Shown piece after piece: positions 33,697-43,009 of a DNA stretch of 64,000 nucleotides. Positions within the stretch are counted from its first letter, which is position 1, and each line of letters opens with the position of its first letter. The translations under genes were made by a program, and so were the position numbers. The notes below the pieces were generated by a model. The model was given only the letters and a program-made list of their open reading frames with translations. It was not told where the DNA came from and searched no databases. Origin of the DNA: Sva-07 sp963829585 (lineage in GTDB: Bacteria; Actinomycetota; Acidimicrobiia; Acidimicrobiales; Ilumatobacteraceae); assembly GCA_963829585.1 (NCBI GenBank), contig CAWHJD010000023.1, positions 1 through 64,000 of the forward strand, read 5' to 3'.

Positions 33697-33721
33697 GGAT
33701 TTGGGGACCGGGGCGAAGCGT

Positions 33722-34694
33722 TCAGGCGAGGACGGTGGCGACGGCGGCGAGGATCTCGTCGTGGAATCGGCCGTCGGTGGCGACCACGCCGAGATTGCGC
33801 TCGAGCCGGGCGCCGTGGGCGAAGTCGAGCGGCGCGCCCCTGACGTCGGTGACGCGGCCGCCGGCCTGTTCGACGACGAACTTGCCCGCAGCGTGGTCCC
33901 AGATCTTCTCCCGGTAGTCCGCACGGGTGGGCAGCCGAAGGTAGATCGAGGCGTCGCCGCGGGCGACGGCGGCGTACTTGCACTGGCTGTCGATGCGGTA
34001 CGGCTCGGCGGTGATGCCGAGCAGGGCGGCGATCCGGGCGGAGTCGTCATGAGTCGGAGTGGCCGGACTCCACCGACTCGCAGAACCGTGCATCGGCGAT
34101 AGTGGCGGGCGCGGCGACACGCATCGGGAGCGGGTCGACGGCCGACCCGAACCAGGCCTCGCACCGGCCGGCGGTTGCCAGGAACACGGCGCCGGTCGAT
34201 CCGTCGGGGTTTGGCAGGTTCGGGCATCCGAGCACGCCGAGGCGCACTTCGCCGCCTTCGATCAGCGCCAGCGCAATGGCGTACTGGTCGCCGCGCAGGA
34301 ATCCCTTGGTGCCGTCGATCGGGTCGAGTGTCCAGTACCGATCGGTGGATCCATCGGCGGATCCGACGCCGATCCAGTCGAGCACGGTCGCCGAGGACAC
34401 GTCGTCGCCGCGCTGCGCGCGCACGAGGTCGACGACACCGTCGAGCAGCGCCGAGCGGTCGTCGGAGCGGAGGTCGCCGGAGTCCTCCTCACCCACCATC
34501 TCGATGCCGCCGAGGGCGTCGGTGAGGGTGGCACACACGATTGCCTGGGCGGCGAAGTCGGCCACGGTGACCGGGCTCGCGTCGCCTTTGGTGAGCGTGT
34601 CGCCGGCCGCGAGTCGCCCCTGGGCCCTCGCGCAGAGTGCAGATGCTGCCCGCACGGCCCGGAGTGCCGCGACGATGTCGGATTCAGCCACCAT
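33722..34694 (-). CDS. CysQ/HAL2-like 3'(2'),5'-bisphosphate nucleotidase, frameshifted
   Basis: ATG 34694. Inositol-monophosphatase superfamily motifs in order: V-G-E-E-D-S-G-D (metal Glu), WTLDPIDGTKGF (D-P-x-D-G-T) and, after a one-base shift at about 34050, KIWDHAAGKFVVEQAGGRVT. Removing one base joins GHSD to HDDSARIAALLG. The F-L-R-G-D-Q-Y-A-I-A-L-A motif favours the HAL2/SAL1 PAP phosphatase branch over inositol phosphatase. PAP is the by-product of PAPS use, consistent with the adjacent cys genes. Overlaps the Rrf2 gene by 11 nt. Confidence 0.83.
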
Positions 34695-35151
34695 GACGGG
34701 CCTCCGTGGTTCGTTGGTAGGTGTCGGCGAGCCCGGCGACGTCGGGTGGGAGGTCACCCGCGATGAGGTCGGCAACGCTGACCGTCTCGAGCACGCTACG
34801 CAGGCTGCCCCGAATCGCCATCCACACACGGGGCAGCGCCTCGGCCGGCGCGGGATATTCGAGGCCTCGCAGGCTTTCGTCGTGGACATCGGCGAGCGGC
34901 CCGTCGATGGCCCTGAAGATGTCGGCGAGCGAGATCTCGGTCGCCGGGCGCGACAGGGAGAATCCGCCGTCGGGACCACGCTTCGACCGCACGAGTTCGG
35001 CCCGCTTGAGGTCACGCATGATGTCGAGCAGGTACTTGAGCGAGATGTCCTGGTGACGGGCGATCACCTCGGCCTTCATCGACGGCCCTTCGGCGGCAGC
35101 GAGTTCGGCCATGGCACGAACGGCGTTGTCGACCCGCTCCGAAATCCTCAT
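34684..35151 (-). CDS. Rrf2-family regulator without Fe-S cysteines (CymR-like)
   Basis: 155 residues from ATG 35151. Rrf2 winged helix: M-R-I-S-E-R-V-D-N-A-V-R-A-M, I-S-L-K-Y-L-L-D-I-M-R-D-L-K-R-A, RSKRGPDGGFSLSRPATEIS. No cysteine occurs anywhere, so it cannot carry the [2Fe-2S] cluster of IscR or NsrR. Cys-less Rrf2 proteins include CymR, which controls cysteine/sulfur genes. Its overlap with the cysQ-like gene and proximity to cysD-cysNC suggest the same role here (inference). Confidence 0.85.
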   Translation of the reverse strand: MRISERVDNAVRAMAELAAAEGPSMKAEVIARHQDISLKYLLDIMRDLKRAELVRSKRGPDGGFSLSRPATEISLADIFRAIDGPLADVHDESLRGLEYPAPAEALPRVWMAIRGSLRSVLETVSVADLIAGDLPPDVAGLADTYQRTTEARHGG

Positions 35152-35247
35152 CGTGCGATCCTCATCGGTCGAGCCCCATCACGCAGCGACGCTACCGCTT
35201 GCCCGCCTCGGGACCCGGGGTATCCGCCTTCGCCTACCATCGACGGC

Positions 35248-35694
35248 ATGACACTGAAGGAATCACTCGCCGATTTCCAGATGAAGGGTATGAACGCCGC
35301 GCACAAGTCGGTGCTCAAGCTGTCGGGCGGGCGGCTGCTCAGCAGCTTCGGAACGATGCCCGTGGTGGAGCTGCACACGATCGGGCGCACCAGCGGCAAG
35401 CGGCGCTCCACGATGTTGACGGCGCCGATCCACGACGACGGCACCTACGTGCTCGTCGCGTCGAAGGGCGGCGACGATCGTGATCCGGACTGGTACCGCA
35501 ACCTGGTCGCCAATCCCGACATCGAACTGACCGTCGGCGGCGAGACGCTCGAGATGACCGCCCGCATCGCGTCCCACGACGAGAAGGCGGAGATGTGGCC
35601 GCGCATCGTCGACGCCTACAAGGGCTACGCCGGCTATCAGAAGAAGACCGACCGCAGCATTCCCGTGGTCGTGTGCGAGCCGCGGTCCGCCTGA
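35248..35694 (+). CDS. Deazaflavin (F420)-dependent nitroreductase-family protein
   Basis: 148 residues from ATG 35248. Matches the Ddn/FDOR-A family: V-V-E-L-H-T-I-G-R-T-S-G-K-R-R-S-T-M-L, VLVASKGGDDRDPDWYRNLV and PDIELTVGG. Mycobacterial Ddn reduces nitroimidazoles and quinones with F420H2. Divergent from the Rrf2 gene and 22 bp before the TauD-like gene, so possibly co-transcribed with it. Confidence 0.9.
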   Translation: MTLKESLADFQMKGMNAAHKSVLKLSGGRLLSSFGTMPVVELHTIGRTSGKRRSTMLTAPIHDDGTYVLVASKGGDDRDPDWYRNLVANPDIELTVGGETLEMTARIASHDEKAEMWPRIVDAYKGYAGYQKKTDRSIPVVVCEPRSA

Positions 35695-35716
35695 GTCGAG
35701 GAGTACGGTCGCGCGG

Positions 35717-36596
35717 ATGAGCATCGATCAGGTCACCGTGGAGCGTCTCGGCGGGTCGTGCGGCGCGATCGTGCGAGGCATCGACGTCACGCGGCCGCAG
35801 TCGCCGGACGACGTGGAAGCGATCCTGCAGCTGCTCGACGAGCATCTGGTGATCGCGCCTTCCGGGACAGCGCATGGATCTCGACCGGCTGGAGGCGTTC
35901 ACCGACGAACTGGGTGGACGCGATGTCACCCCGTACGTGACCCCGGTCGACGAGCGGCCGTACGTGATCCGTGTGATCAAGGAGCCGAGTGACGAGCTGA
36001 ACTTCGCCAACGCCTGGCACACCGACCTGTCGTATCTCGCGGCCCCGCCCGCGTACACGGTGCTGCACGCCTACGACGTGCCGGCCGCCGGCGGCGACAC
36101 GATGTGGGCCAACCAGTACCTCGCCTACGACACGCTGCCCGACAGCGTGAAGGAGCAGATCGCCAACCTTCGGGGCACGCACTCCGCGGGGATGGCGTAC
36201 GGGTCCGGCGGCTATCTGGAGGCGGTGGCCGACAAGAGTTCGATGAAGGTCGAACCGTCGCCCGACGCGTACGCGACCGAGACGCACCCGCTGGTGATCC
36301 GCCATCCGCGCACCGGACGTCCGGCGCTGTACGCGAACTCGGTGTACACGACCGGCATCGAGGGGATGGACCCCGACGAGGCCCGATCGCTGCTGGGCCG
36401 CCTCACCATGCACGCCACCCACCCGAACTTCACGTGCCGCCTGCGGTGGGAGCGCGACATGCTCACGATCTGGGACAACTCGGCGACGCAGCACTTCGCC
36501 ATCAACGACTATCCCGGCGCCCGGCGCGAGCTGTTCCGCACCAGCGTCGCCGGCACCGAACCCCAACCGGCGTCCGGTGTTGCATCCGGGGTCTGA
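35717..36596 (+). CDS. TauD-family dioxygenase, frameshifted
   Basis: ATG 35717. The N-terminal strand CGAIVRGIDVTRPQS and HLVIA are followed by a required one-base shift near 35860 (deleting one C gives L-P-G-Q-R-M-D-L-D-R-L). The continuation has the iron triad H-T-D in NAWHTDLSYLAAPPAYTVLH and a distal His in MLTIWDNSATQHFAINDY with R-R-E-L-F-R-T. Length about 292 when corrected, as for TauD (taurine) or TfdA. A sulfonate substrate fits the nearby sulfur genes but is not proven. The stop lies inside the hairpin at 36573-36615. Confidence 0.85.
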
Positions 36597-36615
36597 CCCC
36601 GGATGTAACACCGGA
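36573..36615. repeat. 21-bp hairpin with GGGGTCTGACCCC core, holding a stop codon
   Basis: 36573-36593 and 36595-36615 pair with one mismatch and a single-base loop. The TauD-like stop (36594-36596) is at its centre, and the last residues (ASGVASGV) are encoded by the arm. Shares GGGGTCTGACCCC with 24256-24340. Confidence 0.8.
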
Positions 36616-36623
36616 CGTAGCGC

Positions 36624-36941
36624 TCAGGCGGCGGCGGAGCGGGTGGCGCTCGAGGTTTCGAGTGCGGTCCAGAGTTCGGTGCGCAGGCGGTCGGCTCGGG
36701 GCGGACGCAGGCCGTTGGCGACGACCACGCCTTCGATCATGTCGGCGATCACCGCGCTTCGAGGACGACCCTTGAGCCGGATCGACACCACCGCACCGTC
36801 GGGGCGCCGACGGATCGAGCGGTCGACACCCACGAGTCGGGGCGGGCACCGGAAGCTCGGCGCGACCAGCCCTCGTCGCCTGGCCTCGCGGGTGAGGGCG
36901 CGGGCGGCGCTGGCGAACTCGACGGTGGTTGCGGCTTCCAT
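36624..36941 (-). CDS. Conserved-type hypothetical protein
   Basis: 105 residues from ATG 36941. Basic protein with S-A-A-R-A-L-T-R-E-A-R-R-R-G-L, P-P-R-L-V-G-V-D-R-S-I-R-R-R, A-V-V-S-I-R-L-K-G-R-P and VIADMIEGVVVANGL. It has no recognised domain, signal or membrane helix. It is divergent from the PD-(D/E)XK nuclease, and an association with nucleic acid would fit the charge, but this is only inference. Confidence 0.65.
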   Translation of the reverse strand: MEAATTVEFASAARALTREARRRGLVAPSFRCPPRLVGVDRSIRRRPDGAVVSIRLKGRPRSAVIADMIEGVVVANGLRPPRADRLRTELWTALETSSATRSAAA

Positions 36942-37075
36942 ACGCCATTCATCATGACGAAGGGGTGCGTCAGGGTTCGCCGACCTCCGACAGATGCCCG
37001 TTCGATGCGCCCAGTGCGACGATCGAGGGCCTTGTCGGAGGTAGGGCGTCGCGCTGGGTCGGTACAGTCGCTGTG

Positions 37076-38254
37076 ATGAGCGAGGCGGCGACGAGCGGCA
37101 CCGAAGGCCTGACGCCGACGCAGCTCAAGACGCTCGAGGCGTTGCGGCGGGCGCCCGAGCCACTGCTGTTCGACCCCGACCTGATCGCCGACATCCGCAC
37201 CGAGATGCGCGGCGCGCTCGACGATTTCGCCGAACGACTGCGCCCCAACCAGCAGGTGTGGATCAACAAGCATGCGATCGCCACGGTGCTCGACTGCGAG
37301 GAGTTCCATCTCGTCCCCGACGACTTCGAGTGGAAGCCAGCCACGGCGAAGGGGCAGGTGGCGCACCGGGCGATCCAGCTGAGCCTGTCGTGGCGGGGCG
37401 AGGCGAACCCGACCGACCTCGTCGACGAAGCGATGGCTCGTCTGGCCGACGAGGAGCGTGGCATCGGCCAGTGGATTGCGGGCCTCTCCCCTGCCGACGA
37501 GTCCGATCTACGAGGTCAGTCGGTCGAGCGGTTGACGAAGTTCATGGAGTGCTTTCCACCGCTCGACAAGCGGTCGAACCCGATGACCGAGTCGTCGATC
37601 CGCTGGCCCAACGACGGCCCGATCGTGCTGTCGGGCAAGGTCGACCTCGTGATGGGTCGCCCGCGCGGGGCCGAGAGCAGCAAGGTGATCATCGACCTGA
37701 AGACCGGGCGTCCGAACGTGAAGCACCGCCAGGATCTCGGCTTCTACGCGCTGCTCGAGACCCTCGTGCGATCGGTGCCGCCGCGCCGGCTGGCCACGTT
37801 CTACCTCGACGCCGCCGAGGCCCAGGCCGAGGACGTGAGCGAGCGCCTGCTGCGCACGTCGGTGCGTCGCACGCTCGACGGGATCAACGCGATCGTCGAG
37901 CTGCAGGCCGAGGGCCGCCCGCCCATCCGCCGCCCCGGCGTGACGTGCCGCTGGTGCCCCCTCGCCGACTCGTGCGACGACGGCCAGGCCTACCTCTCCG
38001 GCCGGCCCACCTGGGCGACGACTGACCGGCGGCGCCGGCGGTGCTTCCTGCCGTTGCGTCGGACTGTGCCGGAGGTCGTCTCCGGCCGCGGTGTGGCCGG
38101 CGATCACGGAGGGCTACGAGGGCTGGACCGGAGCATCGGTGTTACCGTTGGGCATGGGCCACACTCTCCATTCGGATCACCTGCGGACCGCCGTCGCGAC
38201 CGTGTCGCTGAGCCTGCTCGTCTTCGTCGGCGCAGGGTGCGGCTCAGACGATGA
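37076..38254 (+). CDS. PD-(D/E)XK nuclease, RecB/Cas4-like
   Basis: ATG 37076. The nuclease core is visible: G-Q-V-A-H-R-A-I-Q-L (helical His), LSGKVDLVMGRPRG (motif Asp), VIIDLKTGRPNVKHRQDLGF (D-x-K plus Gln). Cysteines typical of the iron-sulfur variants are an upstream C-E-E-F and the C-terminal TCRWCPLADSC (about residues 296-306), resembling Cas4/AddB. The core ends near 38030; the tail to 38254 is Arg-rich and overlaps the next gene by 100 bp, so a frameshift or misread stop near 38020 is likely. No cas genes or helicase partner nearby. Confidence 0.8.
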   Translation: MSEAATSGTEGLTPTQLKTLEALRRAPEPLLFDPDLIADIRTEMRGALDDFAERLRPNQQVWINKHAIATVLDCEEFHLVPDDFEWKPATAKGQVAHRAIQLSLSWRGEANPTDLVDEAMARLADEERGIGQWIAGLSPADESDLRGQSVERLTKFMECFPPLDKRSNPMTESSIRWPNDGPIVLSGKVDLVMGRPRGAESSKVIIDLKTGRPNVKHRQDLGFYALLETLVRSVPPRRLATFYLDAAEAQAEDVSERLLRTSVRRTLDGINAIVELQAEGRPPIRRPGVTCRWCPLADSCDDGQAYLSGRPTWATTDRRRRRCFLPLRRTVPEVVSGRGVAGDHGGLRGLDRSIGVTVGHGPHSPFGSPADRRRDRVAEPARLRRRRVRLRR

Positions 38255-38723
38255 TTCGTCGGCGGATACCTCGGCCGCCCAAGTGTCGACCGTCGCCGTC
38301 ACGGAGGCGCCGACGACCCAAGCGCCCACCACGGATGCGCCGACGACCGAGCCGTCGACCACGGAGGCTCCCATTTCCGACTTGACGCAGGATGAAGCGG
38401 CGCTCATCGCTCAGGAGGTCGTCGCAGCGTGGAACGCCGACGACGTGGTACCGATCGAGAAGATCCTCGGGCCGACCGGTGTCTGGATCGCGATCACCGG
38501 CGAGCCGTTCGACGCAACCACCGTTGCAGGCTGGCTCGACCCGATCCTCGCAGCAATCGGTGACAGCGAGATCACGGGCGATCCGGTCGCTGTGGCCAAC
38601 GGATTCTCGTTCCCGATCGTCGACGTGGATTCCGGCGCTCCGTTCTTCCTGGTCATCACGCACGCCCCCGACGATGTGCTGACGATCGAGGAATCCGAAA
38701 CCGCTCCCGCAGCGGCAGGGTGA
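38154..38723 (+). CDS. Small lipoprotein with Thr/Pro linker, possible NTF2-like fold
   Basis: 189 residues from ATG 38154. A lipoprotein signal ends VFVGAGCGSDDD; a linker of A-P-T-T-x repeats spans residues 45-75. The mature domain (EVVAAWNADDVVPIEKIL; G-V-W-I-A-I-T-G-E; FSFPIVDVDSGAPFFLV) has a helix-then-curved-sheet pattern compatible with SnoaL/NTF2-like proteins, but this cannot be confirmed. Probably an extracytoplasmic protein of the same class as other lipoproteins here. Confidence 0.7.
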   Translation: MGHTLHSDHLRTAVATVSLSLLVFVGAGCGSDDDSSADTSAAQVSTVAVTEAPTTQAPTTDAPTTEPSTTEAPISDLTQDEAALIAQEVVAAWNADDVVPIEKILGPTGVWIAITGEPFDATTVAGWLDPILAAIGDSEITGDPVAVANGFSFPIVDVDSGAPFFLVITHAPDDVLTIEESETAPAAAG

Positions 38724-38794
38724 ATTTTCGTCAAACCGTGACGCTCAGGCGGGATCGCGACCTGTAATCGGCGAATGGCCCAGGCGCCGTGCAC

Positions 38795-38841
38795 TTCTCT
38801 GCGGAATACTTCTCAACCCTTGCAACTCATTCCGCAGAGAA
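38795..38841. repeat. 13-bp inverted repeat between convergent genes
   Basis: TTCTCTGCGGAAT (38795-38807) and ATTCCGCAGAGAA (38829-38841) are perfect complements with a 21-nt loop. It sits between the convergent lipoprotein (stop 38723) and the secreted gene ending at 38880. Same size class as the hairpins at 1-51 and 27232. Confidence 0.75.
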
Positions 38842-38879
38842 CTGCGCCGGAGGTAAGGCAGGGCGGAGCGGGACCGACG

Positions 38880-39735
38880 TCAGTTGGAGATGCCGACGGT
38901 CTGGATCTCGTCGACGTCGTAGGCGACGTTCAGTGTGCGATCGATCGAGCCGGCGGCGCCCGACGGACCCGACGAGCGGTACGACACGTCCCACGTGGCG
39001 GTCACCGACAGCTCGAACGGCGCATCCTCCGGCGACGACGCACGGTAGGTGTACCCGCACGGCCCCTGCTCCACGGTGTCGGGATCCGTGATCGGCACCC
39101 CGGCCCGTCGCACTCGACGACGTCGCCGTTGCCCATGTCCCAGGAGGTCGACGCCAACGTGACAGTCGCCTCGGCCCAGTGCGGCCCGGCCTCGGCCCGC
39201 ACCGTCACCGGATCCTGGCCCGCCAACGCCAACCACAACCCCAGGTTCACGATGCCACCGACCTCGGGTGGCGGGCTGACGTCGAGACGGGGCGACGGCA
39301 CCGCCCGCCGCGCACGGTCGACTGCGTCGTCGATGGCGTCCTGCACCGTCACCGTCGTGTCGACCCACGTGAAGCCCGAGGCACCATCGGGGCACACCCG
39401 GTTGAAGACCATCTCCTCGCGCCCGTCCGGAAAGCGGCGCCCGATCTCACCGCTCGGTGACTCGAAGAACACGTACCCCGACCGGCTGATGTCGCCGTAC
39501 CCACCCGGGTCCCACCCATTCGCCGCCGTGGCAGGCACCCACCGACAAGGCTCCGGTGCCCCCACCACCCCGACCGGCCGCGTCGGCGGCGGCGCCGGAT
39601 CCGCACACTCGACCGTGACCGAGTCGGCGTGACGGTGTCGCGTGCAGCCGCTCGGCTACGGTCACTGTCGATGCCCTCGTTGGCGCCATCGGCACGTGAG
39701 ACATGAGGGACCGCAATGGTCAGCAACGCCGTCAA
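38880..39735 (-). CDS. Secreted hypothetical protein, frameshifted
   Basis: A signal-like start (LTALLTIAVPHVSRADG; TTG 39735, uncertain) is followed by charged sequence. After about 39610 another frame gives S-V-T-V-E-C-A-D-P and PVGVVGAPEPCRWVPATAAN, YVFFESPSGEIGRRFPDG, FNRVCPDGASGFTWVDTTVT. Near 39110 it shifts again to GPCGYTYRASSPEDAPFELS and VTATWDVSYRSSG, ending at 38880. Paired cysteines and Ser/Thr/Gly-rich beta sequence suggest an exported beta domain. Relatives beginning 'APEPCRW' with this layout are frequent in Acidimicrobiia (from memory, unverified). Confidence 0.6.
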
Positions 39736-39744
39736 TACGACGAT

Positions 39745-40467
39745 GTACTCGGCGGCGCATGCCGTCGCGACCTCGTCCCAGCGGGCGATCTCGTTGCCTC
39801 CCTCGACTTTCCAGACTCCGTCGACGTTCCGCAGGAAGAAGTCGAGCCGATAGCTCACTACGTCCGGGATTGACGATTGCGTCCGTGCCGTTCGGGCCGG
39901 CGCCGACCTCGACGAGAATCCACGAGTCAACTTCGCAGACCTGGACCTTGGCGACATCGTGTCTGCGCCAACAGAACAGCGGGCACCTCGACCGTGACCG
40001 ATGCGGGGATGTCCTCGTTCGGGCGGATCGCAAGATTGCGATGAGCGGTAGTCCAGCAATCGGTTGCGCTGAAGTTGTCGGCGATGCACACCCAGGCGTC
40101 GATCGAGAGCCGCATCCTCCTTCTCAGCGTTGAACGGATCCTGGACGCCTCGCGCGCCAAGGCGATCGGCCTCAAGGAAGTCGGCTTCGACTTGGGCGGC
40201 GAGGGCGGCGGTGGGGTCGAGGGTCGTCGTGGGGGCGAGCGTGGTCGTCGGCTCGGTCGTGGGTGGGTTGATGGTTGGCGGGGGCGACGTTGTCTCGACG
40301 GTGGCGGGCTCGACGATCGTGGTGGCGGGAGCAGCCTCGTCGCTCGAGCATCCGGCGGCGAGCAGCCCGACGACGACCACGCAAACCAGCGCACCAAGCG
40401 AGGCACCCCGCGGGGCACGATGCGGGGCGCCGGCGGCGGCGCCGAGCACGTTCCCCGCACGTGTCAT
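39745..40467 (-). CDS. Lipoprotein with Pro/Thr linker, multiply frameshifted
   Basis: From ATG 40467 (AAGGAG 12 nt upstream) the signal reaches the lipobox LLAAGCSSDE, then a Pro/Thr linker and VEADFLEADRLGARGVQDPF. Three shifts (about 40115, 39970, 39890) are needed to keep IDAWVCIADNFSATDCWTTA, VQVCEVDSWILVEVGAGPNG and YRLDFFLRNVDGVWKVEGGN. These pieces read as one NTF2-like or IMS-like extracytoplasmic domain with four Cys. Likely followed directly by the secreted gene at 39735. Confidence 0.6.
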
Positions 40468-40655
40468 CGCCGAACAGTACTCCTTGCGCATCGTCACGTC
40501 AGTGGGTGACCAGCCACTGCGGCCGGAACGGCAATGCCCGACCACGAGCATCCGCCGACTCGTCGACAACCCAGCGGCAGTACGCATCAGGTGCCACGTG
40601 GCGCGCGGCGACCGGCCGGTAGTGTCCCGCACCGAATGGCAGGCATGGTCGGCTG

Positions 40656-42925
40656 ATGGCGAGAAAGCACCGGGTGGACGAGCGACCCGTCCTCGTCGTT
40701 GCCGTCATCGCCGGGATCGTTGCCGCGCTCTCCGATGCATCGCCGGCGGGCACCACCATCGTCGATGCTGCTCTCACGTTCGGTGCCGTCGCGCTCGTCG
40801 TCTGGAGTGCCGCATCGGCGCCATGGTGGGTGCTGGCCGTCGCCGCGACTGCTGCCATGGCGATGGCAGGCGATGTGTGGCTGCTCGCGGTCGGAGCGAT
40901 CGCCTTCGCCGGTGCGCTGTGGATCGGTCTCCAGCGACGCGACCTCGCTGTCGCGGGGCCGTGGTCGCTGCACTCGCCTTCAACGTGCTGATCCGCGCCG
41001 AGGTCGACCCGGCCGTCGGCCTCAGCGCGCTCGTCGGCATCGGGTGCGGGCTGCTCGTGGTGGTCTTGGGCGTCCGGCGACGTGGGCGACAGACCGTCCG
41101 CTGGGTGAGCGTGGCCGGCATCGCGATCGGCGCCCTCGCGCTCGTCGCCGTGGCCGGGGCGGCCATCTCGGTCGCAGCGGCGACCGGCGACCTGCGGGCG
41201 GGCAACGTCAGCAGTCGCGACGCCGTGTCGCAGCTGAGCGACGGCGACTACCGCAGCGCTGCCGACAGCTTCGCCCAGGCGGCCACGCAGTTCGAGTCGG
41301 CGAGCTCCACGTTGGACGCGCCGTGGGCCCGCGCCGCAATGCTGATCCCCGTCGTCGCCCAGAACCGCGCGGCGGCAGTCGACCTTGCTGCGGCCGCAGC
41401 GGAGGCGTCGTCGGCAATCGCCGACGCGTCCGCGGTCATCGATGTCGATCAGCTCACCCTGCGCAACGGGCGCTTCGACGTCGACGCGATCGCGCTGCTG
41501 AGTGATCCACTCGGCGACGTCGGCGCCTCGATCGATTCGCTGTCCGACACGATCGCCGATGTCGATTCGCCGTGGCTCGCGGGGCCGCTGAGCGAGCGCC
41601 TGGACGACCTCGACGAGGACCTTGCCGAGTATCGACCGCAACTCGCAAATGTGGTGCAGGCGATCGAACGGGTGCCGGGGTTGCTGGGCGCTGACGGACC
41701 GCGTCGGTATCTCATCGCCTTCACCACACCTGCGGAGACCCGTGGGCTCGGCGGGTTCATGGGCAACTGGATCGAGTTGACCGCCGACGAAGGACGGATC
41801 GGAGTGTCCGCATCGGGTCGGACACGAGACCTGAACCTCAGCGGTGACGGTTCCCGCGTCATCACCGGTCCCGACGACTGGTTGGCGATGTGGGGTCGGT
41901 ACGGGTTCGACAACGGCCCGGGGGGCACGACTGGCGCGGTCCCGTGGTCGAACATCACGATCTCGCCCGAGTTCCCGTCGACGGGCCAGGTCATGGCCGA
42001 GCTGTATCCGCAGAGCGGGGGACGCTCCCTCGATGGCGTGTTCGCACTGGATCCCTTCGCGCTCGCAGCACTGCTGAGCTTCACCGGACCGATCAGCGTC
42101 GATGGTGTCGACGGGCCGCTGACCGCGGAGAACGTCGTCGAGTTCCTGCTGATCGACCAGTACGAGAACGAGAACGACGAACGCCTCGATCTCCTCGAGG
42201 CCGTGTCGCAACGGACGATCGCACTGCTGCTCACCGGCTCGCTGCCCGGACCCGTCGAGGTCGCCGACACCCTCGGCCCACTCGTCGACGAGGGCCGGAT
42301 CGCCGGATGGGCAGCGACCCCCGACGAGCAGCAGTACTTCGCCGACATCGGCCTCACGGGCGCCATGCCGAGTGTCGCCGGCCGCGACGGGCTGGCGGTG
42401 GTGCTCAACAACGCGGGCGCCAACAAGCTCGACGTGTACCTCGAGCGGGAGGTCAGCTACGACGCCACGGTCGACACCGTCACCGGGGCGACGACGGCGA
42501 CGGCCACGGTCACACTCTCCAACGGTGCACCGTCATCCGGTCTGCCCGACGGCGTGCTCGGCAACTACACAGGCGATGCGCCGGGTACGAATCGGATCCT
42601 GGTGTCGCTCTACTCGGCACTGCCGGTCACGTCGGCGTCGGTTCAGACGCCCGACGGCGCCAGCGAGGAGTTCCAGGTGGAGGCCGGCACCGAGGCCGGC
42701 TGGGTGACCGGATCGTCATTCCTCGTGGTCCCGCCGGGCGAGTCGGTCACGCTCGTCTACGAACTGGCCGGCACCCTGCCGCTCGACGGTGGCTACTCGC
42801 TCGCCGTGCGTCCCCAGCCGATCGTCATCGACGAACAGTTGGCCGTGTCGGTGGTCGACACCGACGGCCGCGCACTCGTCAGCTTCGAGGGTCCATCGAC
42901 CCAGCCCCGGGTGCTCGGCGAGTAG
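40656..42925 (+). CDS. DUF4012 membrane protein, frameshifted
   Basis: ATG 40656. Several N-terminal membrane helices (about residues 10-100) are interrupted by a one-base loss in GGGG at 40955-40958; adding a G restores GAVVAALAFNVLIRAEV. The extracytoplasmic DUF4012 domain then runs to 42925 with typical RRYLIAFTTPAETRGLGGF and F-M-G-N-W, F-P-S-T-G-Q-V-M-A-E-L-Y and DGVFALDPFALAALL. DUF4012 proteins occur in actinobacterial polysaccharide/glycan loci and resemble LytR-CpsA-Psr neighbours in position; activity unproven. It heads the surface polysaccharide region. Confidence 0.82.
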
Positions 42926-43009
42926 CTTCGCCAGCCATGCGACACGGCGTGCCGACACTGCAACCGATCCTCCCGCTCGCCGCGTCCGACTTCCAGGCGC
43001 CCGCTGACC

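Noticed and set aside
37076..38254. Cas4 adaptation nuclease
   Set aside because: The Cys/PD-(D/E)XK pattern is shared with AddB/RecB-type nucleases; no CRISPR or other cas genes in the window.
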